Positions 24,471-36,600 of a stretch of DNA of 64,000 nt are shown piece after piece. The position numbers were made by a program, and so were the translations under genes. Within the stretch, counting starts at the first letter, position 1. Each line of letters opens with the position of its first letter. The notes under the pieces are model-generated. The model saw only the letters and a program-made list of their open reading frames with translations. It ran no database searches and was not told the DNA's origin. Source of the DNA: Sphagnum compactum (taxonomy: Eukaryota > Bryophyta > Sphagnopsida > Sphagnales); NCBI GenBank assembly GCA_965153455.1, contig OZ234498.1, forward strand, positions 9,796,001 through 9,860,000. The letters run 5' to 3'.

Positions 24471-26353
24471 TGTTCAACGTACAAATACCAGTTCATGACA
24501 AAATACGAGTATACGTATGTGGTGCCAATATTCAACAATTATTTTGGTTATTATTTTCCACTAATGCCCAGAGACCACGTGGTATATTGGATATTTGATT
24601 TAAAAATTCTTCATGACATCTAATAATACTACCCGTCCGATTCAAGCACTAGGATTATGACACGTGGCTTTTAATATGGTATTTACTCTATTATTAAATA
24701 ATTACAATATATATGGACCGTTCGATTTTACTCATAACGATTATGACATGTGGCAATTAGTTTTTTATTTTAGTTTTAAATAATGCATTTATTTACAGAT
24801 AATGCATGATTTTTTTTGTCGTCCAATTTCATGTTGCACACAGTAGATCCTAAGCGTTTATGGCTTGGCCTAATATTTATAATAAACACAATATATACTT
24901 CAGTTGAGTTTTGAAACCCAATGGTAGGAGCATTTATAAATTGCTTACAATCCCAAAAATTTAAGCACCCAAGGTAAAATTACATAAGAATTTGGTAGTT
25001 TAAGCTTGACATGCCAATTTGCTTGGCCTCCCACCAAAACCAGGATAGATTTTATTATTATGGCAATGGGTTACAAGTTCTTGCAGTCATCAATCTAATT
25101 ACGCATGAACTATTCCAAGCATTTGAACAGCCCACATGGGTTCACTGGGGAAAAATTGAACATACATAACATTGAGTTCACCTTTCTACCTACAAGGTCC
25201 CTGGTGCAGCAACCCAATCTTAGCCCACATCTTCCAATGTAAGTAAGTATATTCAAAACCTGGCAGTGCCTAGATTGCTACATTCGACTACAACCACATC
25301 CACGCCCTCATGGGTCCTCTTGTTGGCTCTAAATGCTCCTTGACCTGCACCATTGTTGCCATGATCAACAATACTCCAAACAACATTCCTGCTGCTTAAC
25401 ATCAGACAAACCAACCAGGGTCTAGTGCCATCGTCCATTCCTGCACAAATTGCCACAAATCACATGTTTGGGCCCAACATTGAAAGAATTTTCTTAGTAC
25501 AAATATATGGGAAGTAAATAGTCAGCCCACCCCATGACTGAATTTAGAGGCCAACTCTACAGTAGGGCTACTCCTTCTGGGTGTCCCATCATAGCATGTG
25601 TCCCATCATAACATGTGTCACTGTGTGCAACCCCATGATGGTGTTAGCTATATACAAATACAAATTATGCCACAAGATCAAGAATAGAACCCACTCTACA
25701 TGAGAGACCTACCATGCCAAATCACACCCATCATCAAGTACACTTTAGGCTTGGGACTACCTGGTCTGATGGTTGTTATAAAGTTCACTTGTTCTTCTGG
25801 TAATGTCCTTAGCACACCAACACCTGCGGGATGTGCCACAGGCTGGGCACTCGATCCCATCCTACACCAACACCTCTGAAATCACATCAATAACCATGAA
25901 TACCTAGGGCTTGTACCCCTTATTGACCTTGAAAAAAATGGGATACATATAGCTAACTCCACTTGGAACTACAAATTAAATAGCTAATTATCTATGGTCA
26001 GTTCATATTCATTACCATTATTGCCACTCAAGTGGGTTGTAATCTGAGAGTAGATACTCCATGAAGCAATATCACAAAAAACACATATCTCACTACCATA
26101 TAAATTATGGTTTGAAATATAAACAACCTCCCACATCAAGATGCATATCACATGGAATCATTGAAGGTCTTAAACCTAGTTCGTTCAAACTAATACTCAT
26201 ATCGACTAAAATGCAGTTTGCATCTAAGAAGCATATAATGCATGCTAGACTGTTCCCCAAAATTCTCCATGGTATGGAGACATCTCATTGTTTTTCTACA
26301 AACTAGGTGGGGAGACCAATGATGAGTTCCTTGTGGGCCACTCTAGAAATAAG

Positions 26354-28795
26354 TTATACTTGTTTCCTACTCACTGCCTTATGCATGAATTGACCCTTCC
26401 ATACCAAACTGCTGCCCATTGTATCCTTCAACTGCAACTGAGGTGGATCATCATTATCATTTGTTATGAGTAGGGCAATATTGCCAAAACCCTCCATTAT
26501 TTTTGCAAGTTGCACCCGATACCACCCAGTGTCAACTTGGGTGCAATGGTGCACACCTTGTTGCTCACCAATACCTGTCACCACACCTATTGCAATGACG
26601 TCCAACTTGGTAGAGCTAATCAATGCTACTTTATCCCCCAGCTGAAATTGTGCACCCACAACATCCCATTATACATCTTAAGCCAATATTGGTCCACAAC
26701 ATATTTGGCCTTATTCCTGATTGTTATGTTTGTTTCCATGCATTTAACTCACCACACATAGCCCCCAAGGCACCCTCAATCTCACCTCTTCTTCTGCAAC
26801 TGGCACCCTGCACATTCTAGTGCATGCCCTTGTCTTCACACCCTCCCTTGGCTCCAGCCAGGTCTTCTTCTTGCTCTGCCATCCCACCAGATTTTGGTCA
26901 ACCCCTAGTTCCAACATCTGTTATTGTTCAATGTATCATGCCATTAGACTTAGTGCAGATTACATGCCATGGTAAGGCCTTAACGTACCTTGCTAACATG
27001 GGCTAGACCCTCTTGTCCATTAGTGGCATTGACTTCAGATCCATTCCCGACCCCAAGCTTAATAGGGTCAGAGCCTATGTGCAATTGTTGGTCTGCCCCA
27101 ACTACTATGGTAGGGACTGTTGCCATTGCTGCAGTGTCAATATTAGTTTTCACACCTGTTTGCCCTTGCACCCCAGCATTTGCCGGTGCTAAAAAACTTG
27201 CCATGGTAGACTCCACTGTTGGCATGAAGTTGTTCAATGCCTCTTGCAATAGCTGCTTCAAGCACTTTTTCTACCTGCGCAGCCATTTCTGGGAGCTTGG
27301 TTTCGATTGCTCTAATTCGTGATGAAAGATAGGCTGAATTAAACTCCTGCCACAGTAAGCCACCATTCCACACCAACTTGTGTTAGATACACAACACCCA
27401 GTGCCTGGTCTTTATAGTATTAGATCCAGGGGTTCATAATAGTCAATGTTTATACCTATATGGATAGTTCAAATAACATACCCAAATATAGCTTCTACTT
27501 GCCCAAATTACAAGGGCTAGCAGTAGCTAAGTAAATCTTGCTGCCCCTAACAAGTACGCATATATTGTTATGCGGCATAACTTGGGCTCCACTTTGATTG
27601 TCCCCTTCCACATTTGAATACAAGCAATAATATTTGAGCACTTACTGGATTTGGGTTGCTAACAGAATCAAGACCTGCAGCTGCCATCTCAGACAAAGAT
27701 GGGCTTCGATGGGACGCCAGTTTCTGCAACACAACAAACTTTAGGCACAGGTCTACTGCTAATAGACCTATGCACAGCTGCACAGGTCTGCAGCTATTGC
27801 AGCACAAACTGCCCATTGCACCAAACATCCCAGAACATAGTAGGTTGAAGACAATGTGTTACCAATTTATGTTCGGCCATTGCTTTTCCACCCCGTCCAT
27901 ATTTGCTGACCTTCATTACTGCACCTCTTGCACCCGTAAGTTGGTCAGTCCTCTTGTTTGTTGCACGTTCAGACCAATATGCCACAAGGGTGTCCCACTG
28001 GGATGTTTCCACACCCATAGGGCACGTTGTGTGCCCATGCATAATCCACCGCTTTTTTAGCCGAGACCGTTCAGACTTCATGAATCGTCTAACATAGTCT
28101 CTGAACCCCTGGTCACTCAACTCATGATGAAGATACTCAAACTCAATGTCCATTACCCTGCGGAGTTCAGCCATGTCCACAGCATTTTGCTCCCCCACCT
28201 TCACAATTGCCATGTTGAGGTGGCGTGGTGCAAAACCCCGAATCTTGTCATCGCATATATTCTTGCCAGCACACGCCCCATCTATTTTTCCATTTTTTGT
28301 CACCTCCACTTGATGAGGTGGCAAACCTTTTTGGCGTCGCTCTGCAATTTCAATCTCTAGGGTCCTTTTTAAGGACCGTTGTTGTGCCCTAATTACAGCC
28401 TGTGAAGGGGAGAGAGGCTCCTCCACCCCAACTCCCTGCATCTGTGGCATGCCACCATTCGTTGCAATGCCTGTAGCTTGGTGCCTGGCAAACCCTTGCG
28501 CACTTGTTTCACAGACCCCATTCCCACCCCCACTGGTTGGTTGCATCGACCCCCCACAGTGCAAATTCCCATGCCCAGCACAATTCTGGGCAGCGTTGGT
28601 ATTGATGCACATACCTTGACAACAATTTTCCCAGCGTCCTTGCCAACCTAATTGTTGGCTTGTGTGTCCACAATGCCCAGAATGTGGCATAGATTGTGCA
28701 CCACATTGTATCCCTCCACAAGCTGGCTTCCAAGGTTGCCCATCACATCCTGGGCCTAGGCCTTGTATTGGGTGAAGAACGCAAGCTACCCGCAC
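26354..28795 (-). pseudogene. TNPA-like (Ptta/En-Spm) transposon protein gene, frameshifted
   Basis: Minus-strand exons that I can phase are about 28780-27863, 27723-27646, 27346-26989 and 26641-26354, with GT/AG borders. The first has a Gly/Gln/Cys-rich part, a basic helical part (RAQQRSLKRTLEIEIAERRQ) and a block with W-x-x-L-V-x-Y-W followed by GRGGKAMAEHKL. That block resembles the plant Ptta/En-Spm transposase domain found in TNPA-like proteins. The last exon resembles its C-terminal module (LGDKVALIS ... MGSSLVWKGQFM). In exon 3 the frame from 27346 must shift by one near 27260 to stay open, so the gene is probably broken. The true start is not seen; more 5' exons may lie at 31.1-33.7 kb. 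TNPA proteins bind subterminal repeats. Being antisense to TNP2 is unlike maize En/Spm. Confidence 0.6.
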
Positions 28796-29360
28796 CCCCC
28801 CTTCAGCCCTTTGTGATGGGCCAGTGCTACAAACTCTCTTTGATGTGCCTTTCTGCCTTCACCAACCCCACATACATGTCAGTGGGAACAATTCAAAAGA
28901 CTGCAACAGAAGTGGGGAAGCCTTATCAATTTCAGATCTCGAAGGGTTTACCAGAATAGGGGCCCACACGGAGCCAAACACAAGGCTAATTCTTGTAAAG
29001 CCCACAGCTGAGGGTTTTAATGAGCATAAAGACTTGCTTCAATTGTTTTTTTTCCCATGATACCACAAGACAAAACAGAGAAAGTGTGGGCATTTTTCAG
29101 GAATCATGAAAACTGGAGTGGCCATTTTGATTTTCACAATGCCCTGCAAACAGAGGAGGACAAAATATGCTGGGTAAGGTGCCCTCTGATTATGTGCTAA
29201 AAGAATTGGAGCAGATCTTTAGGTCAACACTGCAACTTAGTCAGGAAAACAGTCAAATACTCCATGTTATTTCTTCATGTGGCTGACAAGGTTGTGGCAA
29301 CAAATACTCTCCAAGGGCCAGCTCCACACAATTTGTTGGGGAGTCCAAGATTATTTATTT
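28796..29360. other. CACTA interior without a recognised gene
   Basis: I see no supported coding exon. This is either an intron of the minus-strand TNPA-like gene or inserted DNA. Confidence 0.3.
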
Positions 29361-29706
29361 AGGAAGCACGAGTCCTCTTCTAAACAAACAAAAGAACTTT
29401 GGCCTTCGACTCACTTAAAATCCCTTGAACTCCTAGAAGCTCTTCTTGCTTGTTGACAAACTTCTTAAGACCTTTATCAATAGCTTCTTCAATAGACAAC
29501 ATAGACAAGAAGCCACTTCTGAACTTAGTGCCTTTAGAAAAGAGCTCAATTAGGCTGGCCTTGAAAGGATATTAAGGTTAGCAGAAATAACATGACCATG
29601 ATGGGAATCAACAAAACTAGGGAAACGAAAACAAGCACAACCCGAGTGAATAATTTTATTATCTTGAGAAGCACGAATAGATCTCTTCACAACACCACAT
29701 TCTTCG
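29361..29706 (-). pseudogene. Retroelement-like protein fragment nested in the CACTA element
   Basis: On the minus strand a frame reads FRFPSFVDSHHGHVISANL and, after a one-step frameshift near 29575, FSKGTKFRSGFL with LSIEEAIDKGLKKFVNKQEE. The order F-P-x-F-x-D, GHVI, then KGTKFR recalls a segment of eukaryotic reverse-transcriptase retroelements, perhaps Penelope-like, but I cannot fix the family. It has a frameshift and a terminal stop. A short CT microsatellite lies beside it near 29816-29832. Confidence 0.35.
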
Positions 29707-29739
29707 TTTTCCAGTGCAATTCACTGCATTCTGATATTA

Positions 29740-31095
29740 GGTTAGAAAACTAAAGAAATAAAAAAAAGAAAGTTGAAGAATTCACAATTTGAGGACAGGA
29801 TTGCAAGAGTATATATCTCTCTCTCTCTCTTTCTGTTGTTGGAGTGTTTCTGCACTCTGGCTTTGAATCTTCCTCCACTTGCAGAGTTAGTTTTTCCACT
29901 AGAAAAACAGCAGAGTAGGTAGTCAGAAAAAACCAACTTGAAAACAATAGTTTCATTTCTTAGATCTGCATCCAGAATACAAACATTATGAGTGATTTGC
30001 TATTTCCAAATCAATTCATGTTTACAGTTCTTTTCCGAAAAAGTGTTCACCACCCCTTGCGTCTAGGATTTTCTTATCTTGGGGTTTGTTTTCCAACGCC
30101 CCATAGCTGAAAAACTCTTGACCAGAGGTTTTGACATATTTCCAAGCAACTAAAGGAGGGGACCAAAACTTTCTAACAAAAGGAGGAAGACAATCTAACA
30201 TAGAAGGAAGGTTTAAAATGGAAGAGAGATTCAAACCATCCATACGAGAAGAAACAAAAACAGAGATAATGAGATCTCTGCCTAGGAAAGAGGCACTTGA
30301 CGAGAAAGAACGAGGAACGTTTCTCTTAATAAAATTGCTCAAAATTTAGACAATTGAAAAGCATGGCCAACATCAAGACCGAGAACAGAAGGAGAAAACT
30401 CAGACAACAACAGAAGCATACGAACCACATTCTTGGTCTTATACTTGGAGAGAAAAACAATAGAAAACTTACCTTGAGACATAAGAGAAGAAAGGCACAT
30501 CATCAGAAGGAGAACCAGTCTCCTCATAAATTGGCAAAGAAGGAGGAGGTAAACTTACAGCAACATTAGGAAAAACGTTGACAGGATCCCAAACTTTGTT
30601 ATTAGGACGAGCAAATGAAGGCTTGCTGCCCTTTCTCCACAACATTGCAGAAGCTTTATGTACCCTAGTAGTATGTATGATAGGGAATTAACTATCACAA
30701 CTTCCCCACTGACTTCATCAGCTCCCTACAGTGGGTAAAGGCCGGTGACAAGCACAATGAAGAAGAAACCACAAGGATAGTACTTCCTCATGAAGCCACA
30801 TACAGAACCAAACAAGGGGAGACAAAAAAACACACACACACAATTGACTTTATTAGCTCCCTGCAGTGGGTAAAGGCTGGTGATAAGCACCATCTTACGA
30901 ACTGAGTTTTTGCTGCAGATCTGGAAGTAATGGGAAAACTCAGCCATACTATTGGCTAGCAACAGACCCCGCAACAAAGACCAGACAAAGAAACAAAGAA
31001 AGACAGAAAGGGAAAAGAACAGGGAAAGACTAAGAACAACTGAGGAAATACTTACATTGGGATTCGATTGTGTTACACCTATCTTGGAAATCCAT
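29740..31095. repeat. CACTA interior with repeated 36-bp block
   Basis: The block AGCTCCCTRCAGTGGGTAAA followed by GGCYGGTGAYAAGCAC occurs at about 30719 and again at about 30855, in the same orientation. Several minus-strand frames (30022-30342, 30339-30527) are open but unrecognised; they may belong with the retroelement fragment at 29361-29706. Confidence 0.4.
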
Positions 31096-31464
31096 TTAGG
31101 AAACACAATGACATGGTTTATGTGGGGATCCAACCTGTTCTGGTGACTTAATAGGCGTCCGTTTACTTTGAATCAACTTGGGCATCTTCTTTGCTGTTGA
31201 CGATGCAACTTGAGCATCGCCAACTAATGTTTGTATACGCACCTTGTTGTTTGTTCGAATGGACTCACTGCTTGGGTTGTCCGAACTGCTACTGGATGTG
31301 TCGCGTTCGCTTTTGGACCCTTCCATTAACGAGCACGTTTCTTCTGCCATACTACAACACGGAGTTGTTGCAATGCGCAGGCTCTTTCGGCAGGGGAGTG
31401 GATTGTAGGCTTGTTTTTCAATGCGTCGTCTAGGCTTCTTTGTATGCCTCTCTTGTGCGCTCAC
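31096..31464 (-). CDS. Unrecognised basic, Ser-rich open frame (possible 5' exon)
   Basis: A 122-residue minus-strand frame, basic at its start (KKPRRRIEKQ) and then Ser-rich. It resembles no family I know. It lies upstream, in the transcriptional sense, of the TNPA-like exons and could be one of their 5' exons or unrelated. No splice junction could be verified. Confidence 0.25.
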   Translation of the reverse strand: MSAQERHTKKPRRRIEKQAYNPLPCRKSLRIATTPCCSMAEETCSLMEGSKSERDTSSSSSDNPSSESIRTNNKVRIQTLVGDAQVASSTAKKMPKLIQSKRTPIKSPEQVGSPHKPCHCVS

Positions 31465-32658
31465 AAACTCTCGCCTACATCAGAGCGCAAACATTCAACA
31501 AAACAAGTGCATGTACTAGTTAGGCTAGGGTTCAAGTTCTAAGCATGTGATTAGGGATGCCTCGATGGGCCGAACGTCTGTCAAACATCCAAACATATGA
31601 ATTAATTACACTATAAGTCCTACCCACTCGACAAGATGCAAGAACCTCTTCACGGCTCATCGCAGAGCTTGGCCCACCCTCATATTTAGAATCCTAGATT
31701 TATTGAGCTTGCTTGAACGAAACTCTTCGTAGCACGCAAACATCTAGCAGGCTTGGTAATTAGGCGGAACTTACAATGCGGAGGCGGCTTGTTTCAGGCC
31801 TAGCTCTTCCACATGCAACAAGACCTTAGCAACTCGTCGATCTCTTGCTTGCAGGTATGGATTCGGATCCATACCTACTCCATTCTTGCAGGTGGCGAAC
31901 GCTTCGTCAGTCTGGCCTTGTGTTACGGTCAAAGACATCCTCGCTATATTGAATGTTCACCCATTAACTAATTAGTGGTGAACTTATAAAAATCCTTATG
32001 ACTCATGGCCTTCAAACTGGAAGTTGGTAAACAAATTGTCTGGGACCTAGTTTTGAAATTGTTGAAGCACGTCAGTGTAGGGTTTCATAGATTTTAGTTG
32101 TAGTAACGCCACAGTAGTATAAGGAGCCACTGTTGCCGTCGCGTCCAATCGATTGCTGGTCAGTTGGAACTGTATGTTTATTATATTCATATACCAGCCT
32201 ATGTCTGGCCCATGTATGATGCACTTCCTGAAATTGGAATTCAGTTGTGGCCTTTGTCTTCATTTGTCAAGCTACAGTGCTAGGTTTCCCTGTTTAAACT
32301 TATAGACATTTGCACATATCATGCACAGTGGGAAAAAATTGCCCTAGCCCCCAAGGAAGGTGACAATGAAGCAGAACCAAAGGATACCTAATGAAGGAAC
32401 CAAAAAAGGGCACCCAACCACCTTAAATAATGTCACGAATAGTAGCCCAACACTTACATAACAATTGTTGGACCACATAGAGTTGAACTAAAAACAATGT
32501 CAAAATTATCTACCTAACCTCTATACACATGCAAAATCTACCGAACAGCTGAGGCAATGCGGCATGACTACCTTACAAAACCATTGTTCCCAATTCATAC
32601 ATACTCACCTCGTAGTCTCACTGCACAATCTGTGAAACCCTGGAAGGAACGACCACAA

Positions 32659-33291
32659 TTAATCGATTTGAGTCAAAATTTGAGTGTCATATTCAGGGAG
32701 CATTTGAATGATAACCTGCTTCCCTGCCTGCCACTCAACCACTTGGGTATGCTTGTCCCGTTCCAGCGATCTAATTTCCACCGCTAATTGTTGCCCGTCG
32801 GCCACAGCCACAGCCAACCGGCTTGGGGCTACATTCGAAATTCCTTTCCGGGCTAATGTATTGGGAACTAGCTCCCCAAACAATACACGCTTCTTGTGTG
32901 ATGGTGCTTTCAAAGATTTCACTGCTGTCTGGACAATGAACGATTGAAGGCGCTTGTGTATAGCCGGGACTTGCTCTTGAAGCCCTGGCCTGACCATAAG
33001 GTCTACTAATGAGTTAGGAGACAAGTGAGCACAGCTGGGCACCAAGATCTTCACCATCTCCGCTAGTGGGTCCTCCAGACTTTGATGCTCCTCGGCCTCC
33101 ACTTCTACATGATGTGAGACATTTGGCATGTATGGGGAAAACTTATTTGTGTCTGTAATTAAAATTTGTTGAACCTGCTTTAGCTCCAAACAAAAGGCAC
33201 ACAATTTGCCTTCCATTTTAGAAACACGTGCCTCTAAACCATGGATCCGTCGACTCATAGCTTGTGAATGTTGTTGATCTGTGCGGAACAC
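32659..33291 (-). CDS. Unrecognised coiled-coil open frame in the CACTA element
   Basis: A minus-strand frame of about 210 residues is open from a stop near 33300. It begins with a heptad-like helical stretch (RRIHGLEARVSKMEGKL), then an acidic part, and ends with a Lys/Gln-rich helix. There is no ATG at the 5' edge, only GTG, so it is probably an internal or terminal exon. Upstream frames at 33298-33522 and 33437-33682 may hold the preceding exons. It could be the 5' part of the TNPA-like gene or a separate accessory gene. Confidence 0.35.
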   Translation of the reverse strand: MFRTDQQHSQAMSRRIHGLEARVSKMEGKLCAFCLELKQVQQILITDTNKFSPYMPNVSHHVEVEAEEHQSLEDPLAEMVKILVPSCAHLSPNSLVDLMVRPGLQEQVPAIHKRLQSFIVQTAVKSLKAPSHKKRVLFGELVPNTLARKGISNVAPSRLAVAVADGQQLAVEIRSLERDKHTQVVEWQAGKQVIIQMLPEYDTQILTQID

Positions 33292-33682
33292 TACCCGTCA
33301 TTGCAACCTTTCCCCATACATTCGGCTTCCAGTCACAGTCTCACCATGTTGCTGATACTCTGGGCTTCCGAGCGGAATCCTGCCACGTCGTTCATACCTT
33401 GGGCTTCTAGTTGCAATCTCGTTGTTTACGCGATTCTTACTTCCGCCCACCGATCCCATCGTTCCAAACACAATTCCTATCCAAACACACGAAGGTGCAA
33501 AATATTGCCCCTGCAAAGCCATTTGCTGCGTGATGTAGGTAGTTCGGGTTTAGGTTGTCCTGTGATTGCGGTGAGAACAGGCGGGCATGATTCAAAGTTT
33601 TTTGCACAATGAATTGCATGTTTGAAAAATGCCTTTCAACCCATGCCGCCATGATCACCGACCTTGAATGATTATCAAGCAT

Positions 33683-36600
33683 TTACTACTTGTCGCCGCC
33701 TTCGAGCCGCTAAACATGCAGATTTGGTTCAATGATCCTTTCCTGATATTACATCACTATTCTTTTTGGGATATTGTTAATTTAGCCAAGGTGGTGATTA
33801 TCCATTGGAACATGTAGAAAATGTGGGTACCTTCCCTAGGAAGATGTCGCCAAACTAGCTATAGACCACATATGAAGCACATGTCTTTAATCACCTTTCT
33901 ACAATTTTGGCTATTAATTGAAAACCAAATGTAGGAATCTGAGAAATAATAATTTGGGGGATTATTTCTAGTGATTCAATCTTTCAGAATACACATCATT
34001 TTCACATTTTTAATGTTAATTTCTTACTTCACCAATAAAGAAAAGGCTAATCCCCATTGATGTTTCTTTTGTGCAAAATTTATATTGAAAAATATAGTCA
34101 TTTATTATTTTTGGGACCTTGGATAGCTCAACAGCAAAAGAATAGAATAGAAGAACTCCAACGATGTACAATTGGTTTCTTCAAGGCAAAAATATACACA
34201 ATGCTACTTACAGTTTTGAAAGTCCTGATAAGGTAAATATTCATATGGATGGTTGCCACTTTTGCTAGATGGTCATATGGAGGATCGCCACCTTGGCAAA
34301 ATCCCAATTTTATGGGGAAAACCCCTGCTCATGGGGACCTGCAGGTCGTCAAATACTAGACTAATCTTTCTTCTTGCCAATTATTTTGCTAAGGCCTTCT
34401 TGGAATGCCAGGCAAATGCACTACAACAGCAAATTGAAAAAGGAATCACTAGGATATAGTGTGATATAATGTGATTCATATTAAATAGTTCATGTGTGTG
34501 CTCATAATTTTTTCTTTAGATTTTTAAAGAGCCACATTCATTGGCCCATTAACAAAAAAAATTTAGCATTGAGCATCCCCCAATGGAAACACCTTTTTGG
34601 ACCCCAAGTTGCAAAATACAAACAAATGTATTCCCCAACATCCTACCTCCAAAAGGAAAAACAAGGCCCATTATGAATGCATGCTGAACCTTCTCATTTA
34701 TTACATGAAATTCCTATTTGCAAATCTTTTGATCAGCATTTTTGGCTTGGACTAATGCGTGGGTCAATGATTTGGGAACATAGTAACGTTCATTACTAAC
34801 TAAGGCCCACTCTAGAGGAAACCCCAAAGAGGAAAGAGGCAAGGGACCATTGGGGCCATCACATAGCAACCAAAAAGTACATTAGAAGGTCATGTTGAGT
34901 GGCAATCTGACAATGGGCCACCACAATAGGCAAAGCATAATCAAAAGAGGACAAGACTAAGAATCAGAATCATTTACAAACAAAATTAGTAGGTCATAGC
35001 TGTCACCAAAACCATCACGATATTCAAAAATCAAAACCACTAAAACAAACACTAAAGAAATCCAAAGGAGAGAACTAAAGCTAATTAAAGCTCACTTTGA
35101 CTAGGGTCAAGGGTCCAATTTTGCTACAATCAATTTGGATCCATTTAAAGCAAAATAAACCCTTGAATGCGACCTTGCCTTAGACCCTAAATTGCATATT
35201 GGTTCTTCATATTATTATCTCCTTTTAGCTCTATTCTTTGGTTTGAACCAATTGATTTTGGCTCTAAAACAGGTCCCATGTAGGTTTAGCATGAATTTGC
35301 CTTTTTTTTTGGGTCTTCAACTTTCATGTAAAGCCTTTTTGTCCAAGTTATGGCTTTCAATCAATAGGAATGCTCAATTTTGTTGCACCCTGAACCTTGG
35401 ACCCTTGTCTAAAGTGGCCCTAGGTTAATGGGTTATTGTTGGGATCATGGACAATGTACAGACTCGCTCCCAGGTGGCAAACATCTAGAAAATAATGTCG
35501 CAAAACCTACCTACCTATGAGATGTGAAAGTCTTTTATTCTTGAGTACAGATTGTTCTTAATTGCAGTCCGTAGTCAAGAATAAAGGACTTTCATATATA
35601 GTAGGTAGCTAAATTCAAACTGCAATATCCCAAATCTAAAATTTTACTGTTTGGATTTTTTCCCTTACAATTTGGTGAAAATTAGGGCCATTTCTTCCAT
35701 GTAAAATCCTATGTATAAGTCAAAACTCAAAACCATATTTTTCAGGTCAAATTTTGGTGAAAATGCATCATTAAAAAAACACTGCTTGCAACATACACAC
35801 ACAAATTCATCAAGGCTACTTTTCAAAACAATTAAAGGCATGATTTGAACAATCCCATTGGCCAAATCATATTTCTTTGCACTTAGACACAAACCTATAA
35901 GGCTATTACAACATTTAACTACCACTTTGCTCAAGTTAATTCCTTAAAACAATTAAAGGCTCCTATTCAAACAATTTCATTGGCCATATAGGGTTTTCTT
36001 CACAACTAGGCACAAGCCTATTCCACAACCCCTATATAAGCCTATTACATTAATATTATAACCCTTGTCTGGAAACAAATAGGGTTAAAAACACCGAGGT
36101 GAGGTTATGCATGCACACATGTCAACAAGGTGTGTTTCACATAGTGGCCCTGCCATGTATAGTTTTATCAATTAACATTATGAAAAAATTGACATAACAT
36201 TATTAAAAAATTATTTTTTTCATGTGATTAATGTTTAATCGATTATTTTACTTGCAATGGATGAATATTTATGTAAAATTAAATTACATATTTTCATTCG
36301 AGGCAGGTGTGTGAAATCTGACCTTACATTTGTTAAAGTCTGATTTGTAAGACTCCAAACATACATCCTACTACATAGTGGCTAAAGTACATTCAAGCTA
36401 GTATACTATATAACGGTCTTGTCACAATATCCTTGCCTAGCAAGTATGGGCCAATAAACTAATGGCATGCACCTCCTTATCACCCAAGTGAAGTTCTATT
36501 GAAAGTTAGAAATAAAAAAGTTGCATTTCACTTCTAATGGTTCCCACAACTTTTCCCCATTCACTAAAAGGGCAAAATGGCCTTGAAGGTTTCAAATGTG

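Noticed and set aside
25253-25456. Minus-strand frame as a final exon of the TNPA-like gene
   Set aside because: An acceptor-like TTTGTGCAG precedes it, but the gene already ends in a plausible stop at 26354 and no similarity supports the extension.
25745-25870. tRNA- or SINE-like stretch with A-box-like and GGGCACTCGATCCC B-box-like pieces
   Set aside because: The spacing and stems do not fold into a tRNA, and no second copy or target duplication is visible.
27656-28060. Plus-strand open frames opposite the TNPA-like exons
   Set aside because: They are shadows; the family similarity and splice sites are on the minus strand.
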